Positions 16,520 through 28,600 of a stretch of DNA of 31,389 nt are shown here, piece by piece. Numbering within the stretch: the first letter of the stretch is position 1; each line of letters opens with the position of its first letter. Made by a program: the position numbers and the translations under genes. The notes beneath the pieces are model-generated. The model was not told where the DNA came from. It saw only the letters and a program-made list of their open reading frames with translations, and made no database searches. The stretch spans positions 1 to 31,389 of the forward strand of contig QXWX01000081.1 in the NCBI GenBank assembly GCA_009911175.1, given 5' to 3'. This DNA is from Lachnospiraceae bacterium. Lineage in GTDB: Bacteria > Bacillota_A > Clostridia > Lachnospirales > Lachnospiraceae.

Positions 16520-18262
16520 TTGGAAAGAAAAAGTTATATTGTCAGCCAGCAGTTTACTAAATTTTTTATACCCACCATACTGATGACCATGGCGCTATCC
16601 ATGAGCATTGTCATAGACGGGATGATTGTCGGCAATATTCTGGGACCGGAGGCGCTGGCGGCCGTCAATCTGGTGCTTCCGGTCACCCTGATTTTCAATT
16701 CGCTGTATGTGCTGTTCGGCGTGGGCGGTTCCGCGCTGTATTCGGTGGCTTTAGGGCGGAGGGAAAAGGAGCGCGCGCGGCAGTTCTTTACAGTCTCGCT
16801 GGCCGCAATGCTGGCGGCATCCCTTCTCGTTTTGTCCGGCGGCCTGTTTTTGTGCGGCGGTATTTCGGAAGCGCTGACAAAAAACGCCCCCAACCTGACG
16901 GAGCCGGTTTACGATTATTTAAGTATTGTGATGCTGGCGGCGCCTCTGCTTATCGTGGTTCCGGGGCTTGTGTATTTTATCCGCTCGTCGGGAAACGTGC
17001 GGACGGCGTCAGCGGCGCTGATTACGGCCAATGTCGTCAATCTTCTTCTGGACCTGGTGTACATAGGCGGGCTGAACATGGGGATAAAAGGAGCCGCGCT
17101 TGCCACGGGCACCGGATATTTTACAGGACTGCTGATTGCCCTTTACGGCGTGTTCCGCTGTGAAACGCTGAAACCGGAGGCGGTTTCGGCACCCGCCGCC
17201 GTCAGTCTGCTGAAGGAGACCGTCTCCACGGGTCTTCCCAATACCATCAACACGGTTTTGAATTTTTTCCGGCTCACATGTATCAATGCCATTGTCATGA
17301 TGTATCTGGGGAGCAGCGGGGTGACGGCCTTTTCCGTGTGCACATCCTGTCTGTCCATTGTATCCATGTTCGTGGGCGGTTCCGCGCAGACGATGGGGCC
17401 CCTTCTGGGCACTCTCTATGGAGAGGGAGATACCAGAGGCGTCCGTTTTGCGGTGAAGAAGGCGGTCTGTATCACGGGGATTTCCAGTCTGATACTGCTG
17501 GCCTTATTTGAGATATTTCCCGGGCAGATTACGGGAATGTTCGGCGTCTCCGACGCAGGACAGACAGCTGTGGCGGTGGAGGCTCTCCGGATTTATGCCT
17601 GGAACCTTCCGGTCATGGGAATTTTATTTGTCGCCATGTGCGTGTACCCGATTCTGGGATTTAAGAAGCTGTCCGGCTTTATTGCCTTGCTGGAAGGCTT
17701 TCTGCTCGTCGTTCCGGCGGCATGGCTGCTGGCGGGGGCGTTTGGTTCGGCCGGAATCTGGGCGGCTTTTCCGGCAGGGGAATTCGGCACGCTTCTCATT
17801 CTTTTCCTGCTCACGGGAAGAATCCGGAAGAAACAACCCCGGGTGCACGGGCTGTTTCTGCTGGAAAAGGAGCAGAAGAAAAATGTGCTGGACGTGACTA
17901 TGATTCAGGAGGTTTCCCAGGCGGTCGCCTTGTCGGAGAGGGCCATTGGTTTCTGCAGGGAAAACACAGTACCGGAGATAACGGCCAATAAAGTGGGGCT
18001 GGCTCTGGAGGAGATGGCGGTTAATATCATAAATCAGAAGAAAAAAGGGCGGAAGCAAAGCTATATAGACGTAAGGATTACCATAGGCGAGAATCATATC
18101 TGCATCAGCGTCCGGGATAACGGCGCGCCTTATCATCCGTTTTTGCAGGAAAGCGCGGACGGAGATTTCGACAATATCCGCATGGTCCTTGCGATTACAG
18201 ACGAGGCGGCTTATGACTATATTCTGGGAATGAACAGCTCCATTTTGAAAATCTGTATATAA
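16520..18262 (+). CDS. Second MATE transporter with C-terminal intact RsbW-like ATPase domain
   Basis: This protein has about 580 residues from a TTG at 16520, chosen because GGAGG (16507-16511) lies 8 bases upstream and no in-frame ATG is near. Residues about 10-440 form a MATE transporter of about 12 segments ('IVIDGMIVGNILGPEALAAVN'). Residues about 450-580 form an RsbW/HATPase_c_2-type domain. Unlike in the first MATE and the ABC ATPase, its motifs are complete: N-box 'LALEEMAVNII' with N502, G1 box 'RDNGAPYHP' with D533, and a C-terminal 'LGMNSSILKI'. The domain may therefore bind ATP and phosphorylate a STAS protein. It is a candidate exporter for the NRPS product. The MATE call is firm; the link between the domain and transport is inferred. 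Confidence 0.9.
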   Translation: MERKSYIVSQQFTKFFIPTILMTMALSMSIVIDGMIVGNILGPEALAAVNLVLPVTLIFNSLYVLFGVGGSALYSVALGRREKERARQFFTVSLAAMLAASLLVLSGGLFLCGGISEALTKNAPNLTEPVYDYLSIVMLAAPLLIVVPGLVYFIRSSGNVRTASAALITANVVNLLLDLVYIGGLNMGIKGAALATGTGYFTGLLIALYGVFRCETLKPEAVSAPAAVSLLKETVSTGLPNTINTVLNFFRLTCINAIVMMYLGSSGVTAFSVCTSCLSIVSMFVGGSAQTMGPLLGTLYGEGDTRGVRFAVKKAVCITGISSLILLALFEIFPGQITGMFGVSDAGQTAVAVEALRIYAWNLPVMGILFVAMCVYPILGFKKLSGFIALLEGFLLVVPAAWLLAGAFGSAGIWAAFPAGEFGTLLILFLLTGRIRKKQPRVHGLFLLEKEQKKNVLDVTMIQEVSQAVALSERAIGFCRENTVPEITANKVGLALEEMAVNIINQKKKGRKQSYIDVRITIGENHICISVRDNGAPYHPFLQESADGDFDNIRMVLAITDEAAYDYILGMNSSILKICI

Positions 18263-18289
18263 AAATCTTAAGAAAGAGGAGAATGGCGT

Positions 18290-19654
18290 ATGAAGGCAAT
18301 CAAAAGAGAGGAAGCGGTGCGGCTGTGTCTGGAGGGCGAGAGGATTTCGCCCGCGGAGAGGAAACGGCTGGCCGCAGAAAGGCTGCGGGAACTGGTCTCT
18401 TATGCCAGAGAGCACTCGGCATATTATAAAAAGGCGTACCGGGAAGTGGGGGAAGATTTCAGGCTTTCGGACCTTCCGCCGGTGACAAAAAAGGAACTGA
18501 TGGCGGATTACGGAGCGTGGGTCACCGATTCCGGGGTGACGGAAGAGGGGGTGCGCGCTTACATTAGCAGCGACGCCGCCCTTGAAACACTGTATCTTGG
18601 CAGGTACACTGCCCTTACCACATCGGGAACTACGGGAAATCCCATGCCCATGGTGCGGGATGCTTACCACAATATGATTCACGGAGCCCTACTTCAGACC
18701 CGTCTGCTGCGGGAAGTGGACCCGGAGCTGATGAATCCGGTCAGACATAAGATTGCGTCGATTATCATTCTCGACCCGGCGGTATCCTCTTATTCCGGCT
18801 TTTTGAAAAGCCAGAGGGCGAATCCGGGATATGAGCAGAACATGCTGGCTATTTCCCTGACGGAGGATATCGACGTGATTGTGGAAAAGCTTAACCGGTT
18901 TCAGCCGGATTTGGTTACCGGCTATCCCTCGATTCTGGCAGTGCTCGGGAAGGCGGGACAGGAAGGGAGGCTTCATATTCATCCGCAGGCAATCGCCTGT
19001 TCTGCGGAAATGCTGACGGAAAAGGTTTATCATACTCTTCGCGCCGCGTTCGGGTGTCCGGTTTTGAATAATTACTGTAGCACCGAGGGCGGAGAGGCGG
19101 CCATGTCCTGCAGCGAAGGGAAGTTTCACGTCAATGAGGACTGGGTTATCATCGAGTCGGTTGACAAAGACGGCAGGCCGGTTCCGGAGGGGAGCTGGTC
19201 GGAAGGGGTGTATATGACCGACCTGACTAATTATGTGCAGCCGGTCATACGCTACTATATGGCGGACAGAGTCCGCATTGTCAAAGAAGCATGCCCCTGC
19301 GGAAGTTCTCTTCCCATTATGGAAATCTGCGGCAGAGAGGCGGAGACTGTGGAAATAGGGGGAAAGGTGCTGTTCAGCTCATCCTTTGAACAGGCGCTGG
19401 AGCATGTGCCCGGGGTGCTGGCCGTGCAGATGGCGCAGAAGGGGGAGCGCAGATTTTATATAAGGCTGGTGCCGTCCTCTGAAGAAGAAAGAGAAAAGGC
19501 CGCAGAGGAAGTGAAGAAGCGGATTCTGGGACTGTTTGAGGGAAGCGGAGCCGGCCCTGTGGAAGTGACGGTTGTTCCGGAAAGGCCAAAGTCGAACAGA
19601 CGGGGCGGAAAAGTGAAATTTTTAGTGAAAGAACCGGAGGAGAGAAAAGGATGA
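18290..19654 (+). CDS. PaaK/CapK-like adenylate-forming enzyme
   Basis: This 454-residue protein is related to phenylacetate-CoA ligases. These adenylate a carboxylic acid and pass it to CoA or another thiol or amine. Visible features are the N-terminal 'LRELVSYAREHSAYYKKAY', the phosphate-binding loop 'TTSGTTGNPMP' (110-120), 'TGYPSIL', an 'NNYCSTEGG' acid-binding/A5-like motif, a metal-site-like 'CPCGSSLPIMEICGR' and a C-terminal lobe ending 'RRGGKVKFLV', with the likely catalytic Lys in GGK. Its stop overlaps the NRPS start by 4 bp, so it is tightly tied to it. It may supply an activated acid starter or a tailoring step. The acid substrate is unknown. Confidence 0.88.
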   Translation: MKAIKREEAVRLCLEGERISPAERKRLAAERLRELVSYAREHSAYYKKAYREVGEDFRLSDLPPVTKKELMADYGAWVTDSGVTEEGVRAYISSDAALETLYLGRYTALTTSGTTGNPMPMVRDAYHNMIHGALLQTRLLREVDPELMNPVRHKIASIIILDPAVSSYSGFLKSQRANPGYEQNMLAISLTEDIDVIVEKLNRFQPDLVTGYPSILAVLGKAGQEGRLHIHPQAIACSAEMLTEKVYHTLRAAFGCPVLNNYCSTEGGEAAMSCSEGKFHVNEDWVIIESVDKDGRPVPEGSWSEGVYMTDLTNYVQPVIRYYMADRVRIVKEACPCGSSLPIMEICGREAETVEIGGKVLFSSSFEQALEHVPGVLAVQMAQKGERRFYIRLVPSSEEEREKAAEEVKKRILGLFEGSGAGPVEVTVVPERPKSNRRGGKVKFLVKEPEERKG

Positions 19655-22600
19655 ACCTGTTTCTGAATCAGTGGAAAGAAAATGTGAAAAAGTATGGTTC
19701 CAGGCCGGCGATAGTTGACCGGGACGGGACAAGAGAGACAACGTACAGCGAGCTTGACGCTTTGAGCGGCAGAATCTGTACGGCGCTTAAGAAAAAGGGT
19801 GTGGGAAAAGGAGACATTATACCGGTTTGTATGGAACGCCGGATGGAGTTTCTGGCGGCGGAACTGGGGATTCTGAAAAGCGGCGCTGCGTTCGCGGCAT
19901 TGTCTCCGGAATATCCGAAGGAGAGGGTCGCTTATATTTTGAAAGACTGCGGAGCCCCTTTCCTTCTTGACGATAATTTTCTGGAAGAAGCCTCCGGCGA
20001 ACCGCTCGCGGAGGCGGAAGAGGTGTCCGGGGAGGACGGCGCTTTTGCCGTTTACACCTCTGGTTCCACCGGAAATCCCAAGGGGATACTCCATTCTCAC
20101 GCAAGTCTGGCGGCGGCTGTGGCGCGGCACAGAGCGTTCTTTTTGCCGAAGGAGAGCGATGTTCAGCTTAGCTGCGCGTCTTTTTCCTTTGTGGCTATGA
20201 TGATAGATATTTATACCCCGCTGTCGGCAGGGCAGAGTGTGCACATACTTCCGGAGGAAAAGAGAAAGGACGTGCGCCGGATAGAGCAGTATATCAGACA
20301 GCATGGAATCACCATGGCTTTTATCAGTCCGCAGATGCTGCGGAATTTCCGCTCGCCCGGCCCTTCCTTACGTCTGGTGGTCACCGGAAGCGAGCGGGTT
20401 TCCCGGGTGAAAGGAAGCGGGTACCGGCTTTTGAACACCTATGGCTGCAGCGAGACCGCGGCGGTGGTGACCGCTTTTGAAATCGAGCGGGAATATGAGA
20501 ATACGCCCATCGGCAAAGCGGGAGAGGGCGTCAGGATTCTTCTTCTGGATAAAGAGGGGAATGAAGTCCCGGCCGGGGAAGAAGGGGAATTGTGCGTGGA
20601 GGGCCATATCGCTGGGGGTTACATCAACCTGCCGGAACAGACGAATAAGGCCTTTGTGCGCCGGGAGGACGGGACAATGCTGTTCCACACCAACGATATC
20701 TGCCGGATGCTGCCCGACGGAAATCTGGAGTATTTAAACCGCAGGGACTGGATGGTTAAGATTAACGGCCAGCGTGTGGAAACCGGCGAGATTGAAGCGC
20801 AGATGAGCCGGGCTCCCTTTGTGAAAACGGCGGTTGTCAAAGGATTTCAAAATCAATACGGCCAGACCTTTTTGTGCGGCTATTTTCAGATGAAAGAGGG
20901 GGCGGAGAAAGAACGGCCGGAGGAAGAGATAAGGCGGCGGCTGGCGGAGACGCTTCCCGATTACATGATTCCGAAATTCTTCGTCCGGGTGGAGGAGTTC
21001 CCTCTGAATCAGAACGGCAAGCTGAACCGTCTGGCCCTTCAGGCGCCGGATGTATCGAATTTCAGAAAGGACTACGAAGAACCGCAGACGGAGTGCGAGC
21101 GCGCGATATGCAGAGGGTTCGAGCAGGTACTGGGAATCCGTCCGGTGGGCCGCAGGGACGACTTCTTTGCGCTGGGCGGAGATTCCATTCAGGCGGTTAT
21201 GCTGCTGGACTGTCTGGAAAAGTACGCGGTGACGGCCATGGATGTCTTCCGCCACAGGACGCCAGAAGGGATTGCCGCGGCCTGCGGCGGCACAGAGAAC
21301 GCCGCTTCTAAGGAAGATATCTATGGAGATATTCCGGCAGACCGGAGAGAATGGTATCCCTTAACCGACAGTCAGATGGGGGTGTTTCTGGAGTGCGCGG
21401 CGTCTCCCCAAAGCACCATGTATAATATCCCTGTCTGCTTCCGGCTTCCCGCGGGAGCCGACCCGGAGCGGTGGAAAGAGGCTGCAGGGCGGATGGCGTC
21501 CCGGTATCCGGCATTATTTGTGTCCATTGAAATGCGGCAGGAGGAACAGACATACGGTATGGCGGTTCATGACACGGACGGCCTTTCCATTCCCGTATAC
21601 GAAGCGGCAGAGGCGGAGATGGACGGTCTGAAAAGAGAGTTTGTAAGGCCCTTTGACCTGGAAAAGGGGCCTCTTGTCCGGATGGCCTTTTACCGGACGG
21701 AGGAAAGCGTTTATTTTCTGGCGGATATGCATCATATCATATCGGACGGGGCTTCCGTCGCCCTTTTCTTTGACGGCGTCCGGAAAATATACGAAGGAGA
21801 GGAGCCGGAGGCGGAGGGAATCAGCCAGTTTGACCTGTCGCTTTGCGAGGGCAGGCTGAAGGATACGGAGGCTTACAAAAAGGCCCGGGAATATTTCGAA
21901 AAGCGTCTGGCGGGACTGGAAGTGGATTCGGTTCCGGTTTTTGATATGGCGGAAAATCCGGAGGCTCCGGAGCGCCCGTCAGGGAGAATCACAGGCTGTC
22001 TGGGAGAAATTCTCGGACAGGAGGAGACGGAATGGTTTGCCGGCAAAAACGGAGTTACGGAAAGCACGCTGTTTCTGGGAGCGTTTGCCTATGCCCTTGC
22101 AAAATATAACGGCCAGACAGAGGTTCTTTTCGGCTCGGTCAATAACGGACGCCGCGACCTTAAGCTGAAACGCACCATAGGAATGCTGGTGCGCACGCTG
22201 CCGGTCTATGTACAGATTCAGGAAGAAGAGACGGTGGCGGAGTATCTGCAAAAGCTGCAGCAGGACTTTTTCGAGACCATGAGCCACGACTGCTGCTCCT
22301 TTGAAGAACTGGCAGGCAGGTATCAGGTGACTTCCGATATTCTTTTCGTCTATCAGTCGGAGACCTTAAACGGCATGCACACAAAGCGGGGGCTGATTCC
22401 CATGGAAACACTGGAAACAGGGAACAGTCTGGCGAATCTGGCGGTTCATGTGTTTAAGAAAGACGGCAGTTATGAAATCCATCTGGAATACAGAAGCGAC
22501 GTTTATCTGGAGCGGACGGCGCGCACGCTGCTGTCTTTGATGGTGAAGGCGCTGGAGGGATTCAGGGACTGCGCCTGCCTTAAGGATATTCCCCTTGTTT

Positions 22601-25600
22601 CCGCGGAAGATGTGGCGGTTCTGGATTCTTATCACGGGAAGCGCACGGACTATGACAGAGCTCTCACCCTGCTGGAACTGTTTCGCCGTCAGGCAGAAAA
22701 GACGCCGGAGCATACGGCGGTGGTTTTCAGGGAGAAGCGGTTTTCCTACAGGGAAATCGACCGGCTCTCCGACGGCGTGGCCGCTTATGTCAGCCGTCTG
22801 GGGATTGGAAAGGACCAGACGGTCTCGATTCTGATTTCCCGCGGGGAATATATGCCCATTGCCTCCCTGGGCGTGATGAAGGCGGGAGCAATCTACCAGC
22901 CGCTGGACCCCGAGTATCCGGCGGAGAGGCTGTCCTTTATGATGGAGGACGCGCAGACAAAATTGCTGATTGCGGATGAAGCACTGCTGGAGCTGGTTCC
23001 CAAGTACAACGGACAGGTGCTGCCGACAAAAGAGATTCCGGGTCTTTCGGCGGAGGGGGCAAAGGAGATTCCCGCCCCGCTGCCGGAGGATACCTATATC
23101 CTTCTGTATACCTCCGGGACTACCGGCACGCCCAAAGGCTGTATGCTCTCCCATGGAAATCTGGCGGCCTTTTGCAACTGGTACTGCCGCTATTACCGGG
23201 TGGGAGAGGACAGCGTGGTCAGCGCCTACGCCAGTTATGGATTCGATGCGAATATGATGGATACCTATCCGGTTCTTGCAGGCGGCGGAACCCTGTGTAT
23301 CGTACCGGAGGAAATGCGTCTGGAACTGCAGAAGCTGAACGAATATCTGATACAGGAGAAGGTGACGCATGCGTTTATGACTACGCAGGTGGGGCGGCAG
23401 TTTGCTCTGGAGATGGAGAATCACTGTCTGAAATACCTGCTGACAGGCGGGGAGACGCTGGTGCCTGTCCGGGTGAAATCCGGTTTTGATTTTTATAACT
23501 GCTACGGCCCCACGGAATGCACGATACTGACGACGGTTTACCCGGTGGACAAAGCAAGGGAATACGATAACGTGCCCATCGGACGGCCTCTGGACAATCT
23601 GGAAGTGTATGTGGTGGATAAGCAGATGCGCAGGCTTCCGGCGGGGGCCGTGGGGGAATTGTGCGTGGCCGGTTATCAGGTAAGCAAAGGGTATCTGAAC
23701 AGGCCGGAGCAGACGGCGAAGGTTTATACATCCAATTGCTTTACTGACCGGGAAGGGTATGAGCGCGTTTACCACACCGGAGACGACGTGCGGTTTCTGC
23801 CGGACGGCAACATTCAGTTTATGGGCAGGAGAGACGGACAGGTGAAAATCCGGGGATTTCGGATTGAACTCTCCGAGGTGGAGGCCGTCATCCGCAGGTT
23901 CCCGGGGATATGCGACGTGACGGTTACCGCTTACGAGGCGGCTGCGGGAGGAAAAGCCATCGCCGCGTATCTGGTGTCGGAGACTCCCGTTGATATCCAG
24001 AAACTCAGGGATTTTATCATGGAGGAAAAGCCGGCCTATATGGTGCCCTCCGCCATAATGCAGATTGACAGGATTCCCCTGAACCAGAATATGAAGGTGG
24101 ATAAACGCTCGCTCCCGACCCCGGTTACCCAGGAGGAGACCTGCCGGGAGGCGGCAAGGCCTATGAGCCTTCTGGAAGAGGAGCTTGCGCAGATTGCCGG
24201 GAAAATTCTGGGGCATGAGGAGTTTTCCGTGGAAACCAATCTGCTTTACGCGGGACTTACGTCTTTGTCCGCCATTATGCTGGCGGTGGAAATCGAGAAA
24301 GAGTACGGGGTGGAGCTGGAAGTGAAGCAGATGATGAGGCAGTGCAGTATCCTGTCTCTGGAAAACGCTGTTTATCAGGCGCTGCGCGCCCGGTCAGGGG
24401 CGGAAGAAAGCCGGGAAAGAGCAGAAGAAAGTCAGGAAAAAGCCGGGGAAAAAGTCCAAACGGAAGCGGAGGATTATCCGCTGACGCAGACGCAGCTGGG
24501 CGTATATTATGACGCCGTGAAGCGTCCGGAGGATATGGCGTATAATATTCCCGCCATGTTCCGTTTCCCCCGCAAGGTCAGCGGCGAAACGCTGGCTAAG
24601 GCGGCAGAGCAGGTGATTGCGGCGCATCCTTATGTCAATGCCCGCATCCGTTACCGGGAGGGAGAACTTCGGCAGATGCCGGGCGCAGAGTCCGCGGCGG
24701 AAAAGAGGATTCCCGTGCTTTCCATGACGGAGGAGGAGCTGAAAGAGTACTGCGCTTCCTATGTGAAGCCGTTTGACCTGACCCGTGATACATTGTACCG
24801 GATTGCGGTGGTGCAGACCGGGACAAGTACCTGCCTGCTGGCGGATTTTCACCATATTATTTTTGACGGGGCTTCTCTGAATTTATTTCTGGAGCAGACG
24901 GCAAAGGCCTGCGAGGGAGTACTGCCGGAGAAAGAAACCCGTACCTATTTTGATTTTGCCCTGCAGGAGCACAGGCTGGAGGGAGGAGAGCATTACCGGG
25001 AAGGGCAGGCGTTTTTCGGGAAAATGCTGGGAGAGTATGAACATGCCTCCTGCCTTACGCCGGACCTTGCGGGAAAGGAAGAGGACGGAAAGAAAGCGGA
25101 GTGCGCGGCGTCCTGTTCCGGGGAGGAAATGGATAAATTCTGTCAGGCACACGGCGTGACGCCGGCGCATCTGTTTCTGGCGGGAACCTTCTATACGCTG
25201 GCCCGCTATATGGACAGCCCGCAATTGTTTATCAGCACCATCAGCAACGGCAGAGCGGACTTAAAGCTGCATAACAGTATGGGAATGTTTGTGAAAACGC
25301 TGCCTCTTATGGGGAATATTGCGGGAGACAAGTCTGTGCTTACATTCGTCAGGGAGGTAAGGCAGACGCTGCTGGACGCGGTCTCGTATGAAGACTATCC
25401 CTTTACGAAGATAGCGGCGGACTACGGATTTGTGCCGGAGATTATGTATGCCTGCCAGCTCGGCGTGGTGGAAGAACACCGGGTGGGGAGCGAAGCCATT
25501 CAGATAGAAAATATGGAATCGGATAAGCCCAAGTTTAAGCTGTCCGTGCATATCGAGGAGCGGGACGGCGGGCCATGCGTGTGCCTTCAGTACAATGACG

Positions 25601-28600
25601 CCCTTTACAGCCGGGAGCTGATGGAGCAGCTTGCGCAGTCCGTCGCCCTCTGCGTCAGCCGTATGCTCGCTAATCCGTCCGGGCTTCTTAAGGAAATTTC
25701 GCTTGTGACAGATAACCAGCGGCGGATGCTGGAGGAGTTTGCCGTATCGGCGCAGACCGGGACGGAGCCGCTTAGCTTTCACGGCGTATTTGAACGGCAG
25801 GCCGCTGCCTGTAAAGAGAAAACGGCCCTGATTGCGGTGGACGGGCGATGGAGCTATGAAGGTCTGGACCGGGAAATGAACCGGGCGGCTAACGGGCTGA
25901 TAAGCCGCGGCTTTTGTCCGGGAGATACGGCGGTGGTGCTGCTTCCCCGTCTGGGCAGGCAGATTATAGCCATGTACGGCGTAATGAAGGCGGGGGGCGC
26001 TTACATTCCCTGCGACCCGGAATATCCGCCGGAGCGGATTTTGCAGATTACAAAAGACAGCGGAGCTTCTTTTATCATTACCACAAAAGAGCGGGCGGAA
26101 GCCTTTGAAAATGCCATAGATATGGAGGCGCTTTTAAGTTGCGGCGACGACAGGAAGCCGGAGATTAAGACGGAGGAAGACGCCCTGGCGTATCTGATTT
26201 ATACCTCCGGTTCTACCGGCAAACCGAAAGGGGTGATGATAAGCCACAGGGGAATCGTGAATTATGTGCGCAATCACGAGGCCAACAGCCACGTCCGTGC
26301 CTGCGTGGAGGACGGCCATGTGATGGTATCCGTGACCACGGTTTCCTTCGATATGTCGCTGAAGGAGACGGCGGTGGCCCTGTGCAACGGGCTGACGCTG
26401 GTGCTTGCCGACGAGGAACAGGCCAATCACCCTGTCCGGCTGACGGAACTGATAGAGGAAACCGGCGGAGATATTTTCAACGCAACGCCCTCGCGGATGC
26501 TGCAGTATATGGAGTCCGGGACGTTCTGCCGGGCGCTTTCCGGCTGCCGGGTGGTGATGTCAGGGGGCGAAGCGTACAGTATGCAGCTTCTTGAGAAGCT
26601 GAAGCAGGTGACCTGTGCCAGGATTTTCAACACTTACGGCCCCACGGAGATTACCGTGTCCTGCAATGCCTGCGAACTGACAGACAGGGGCAGGATTACG
26701 GTGGGCAGGCCCCTTTTGAATTATGTGGAATACATTGCGGACAGCGACGGAAATCTTCTGCCGCCGGGCGTTACAGGGGAGCTGTATGTGGGAGGCCCCG
26801 GCGTCGCCGCGGGATATCACGGCCTTCCGGAAATGACAGCGCAAAGATTCGTACAGTTTCAGGGAATGCGGGTATACAAAACGGGAGATTACGCAAAATG
26901 GACGCGGTCCGGCGAGGTGGTAATCCTGGGGAGAACGGACAATCAGGTGAAGCTGCGGGGACTGCGCATTGAACTGGAGGAGGTGGAGCAGGCAATCCTA
27001 AGATGCCCCGGTATCCGGCAGACTGTCGTCCTTATCCGCGGCATAGAAGGGACGGAACATCTTTGCGCCTATTATACGGCGGAAGAAGCGGTTTTACCGG
27101 AAACGCTGAGAGAGCAGCTGAAAAACTCTCTGACCAGATATATGATACCGGACGCCTACCGGCAGATGGAGCGGTTCCCCATGACGCCAAACGGAAAAAT
27201 CGACCAAAAAGCCCTGCCGGAAGCGCAGCTTGCCGGCGCAGGGGAATATGTGGAGCCGCAGACAGAGACGGAGAGAACTTTCTGCCGGATATTTGCGGAG
27301 GTTCTGCATCTTGACCGGGTAGGCCGCGAGGACGATTTCTTTGAAATCGGCGGGACTTCGCTGGCCGTCACCGGCGTGATTATTGCGGCTACGGAAGAAG
27401 GGTTTGAAATCACCTTCGGCGATGTGTTTTCTCATGCCACGCCCCGGGATCTGGCTGAAATGTTCCGGGAGGAAAACGTGCAGATATCGTCAAAGCTGGA
27501 GGATTTATCTCAATACGATTACAAAAACATAGAGCGGGTGCTGGAGCGCAATACCTTTGAGGAATTTCTGGAAGGAGAGGCGCAGCCTCTCGGAAATATA
27601 CTCCTCACAGGGGCCACGGGATTTCTTGGGATTCATATTCTGCGTGAATTTCTGGAATCGGAGAGCGGGAAAGTATACTGTCTCCTGCGCAGGGGACGCT
27701 TTGGCAGCGTGGAAGAACGTCTGAAATCACTGCTTTTCTATTATTTTGAAAATACCTATGAAGAACTGCTCCGGACGCGTCTGTATGCGGTGGAGGGAGA
27801 CGTGACGGACGCCGCGGTATTCGAGCGCATGGCGGAGGCGTCTTTGGATATTCATACGGTGGTAAACTGCGCGGCGAATGTCAAACATTTTTCCGCCGGC
27901 ACGGATATTGAGGACGTCAATGTGGGAGGCGTGCTGAACGCCATAGCCTTCTGCGAAAAGACGAAAAGCCGCCTGCTCCACATTTCCACCACCAGCGTAT
28001 CCGGATTCAGCGTGGGGGATGTGCCTTTTGCGGATACGGTGATGAACGAGCGGATGCTCTATTTCGGGCAGGCGCTGGATACGAAATACGGACACAGCAA
28101 ATTCCTGGCGGAGAGGGCTGTCCTTGAGGCCGTCTCCCGGGGACTGAACGCGAAAATCATGCGGGTGGGCAATCTTTCCGCCCGGGATGCGGACGGAGAG
28201 TTCCAGATGAACTTCTCCACAAACAGCTTCGTGGGCAGGCTGAAGTCCTATGAACTGATAGGACGTTTTCCGTACTCCATGATGGACTCTGCGGCGGAGA
28301 TGGCGCCCATTGACTGCACGGCAAAAGCGATTCTGACCCTTGCCGCAACGCCAGAGGCCTGCTGTGTATTCCATCCCTATAACAACCACAGTATTTATAT
28401 GGGGGATATCATCTATGCCATGAAAGAGTACGGTATGGACATTGAACTTTCGGAGGATGAGGATTACGAACGGGCGCTGGAGGAAACGAGACAGGACCCG
28501 GAGAAGGCGAAAGTGCTCTCCAGCATGATTGCCTACCAGAATATGGGTCACGGGAAAAAGACGGTGGGGATTGCAAAAGAAAATGCTTACACGATGAAAG

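Noticed and set aside
22366..24216. Long open frame of 616 codons on the minus strand inside the NRPS gene
   Set aside because: It is antisense to the well-conserved C2-A2 region, its product is rich in His, Arg and Pro with no family resemblance, and such frames arise from GC-rich third positions on the coding strand.
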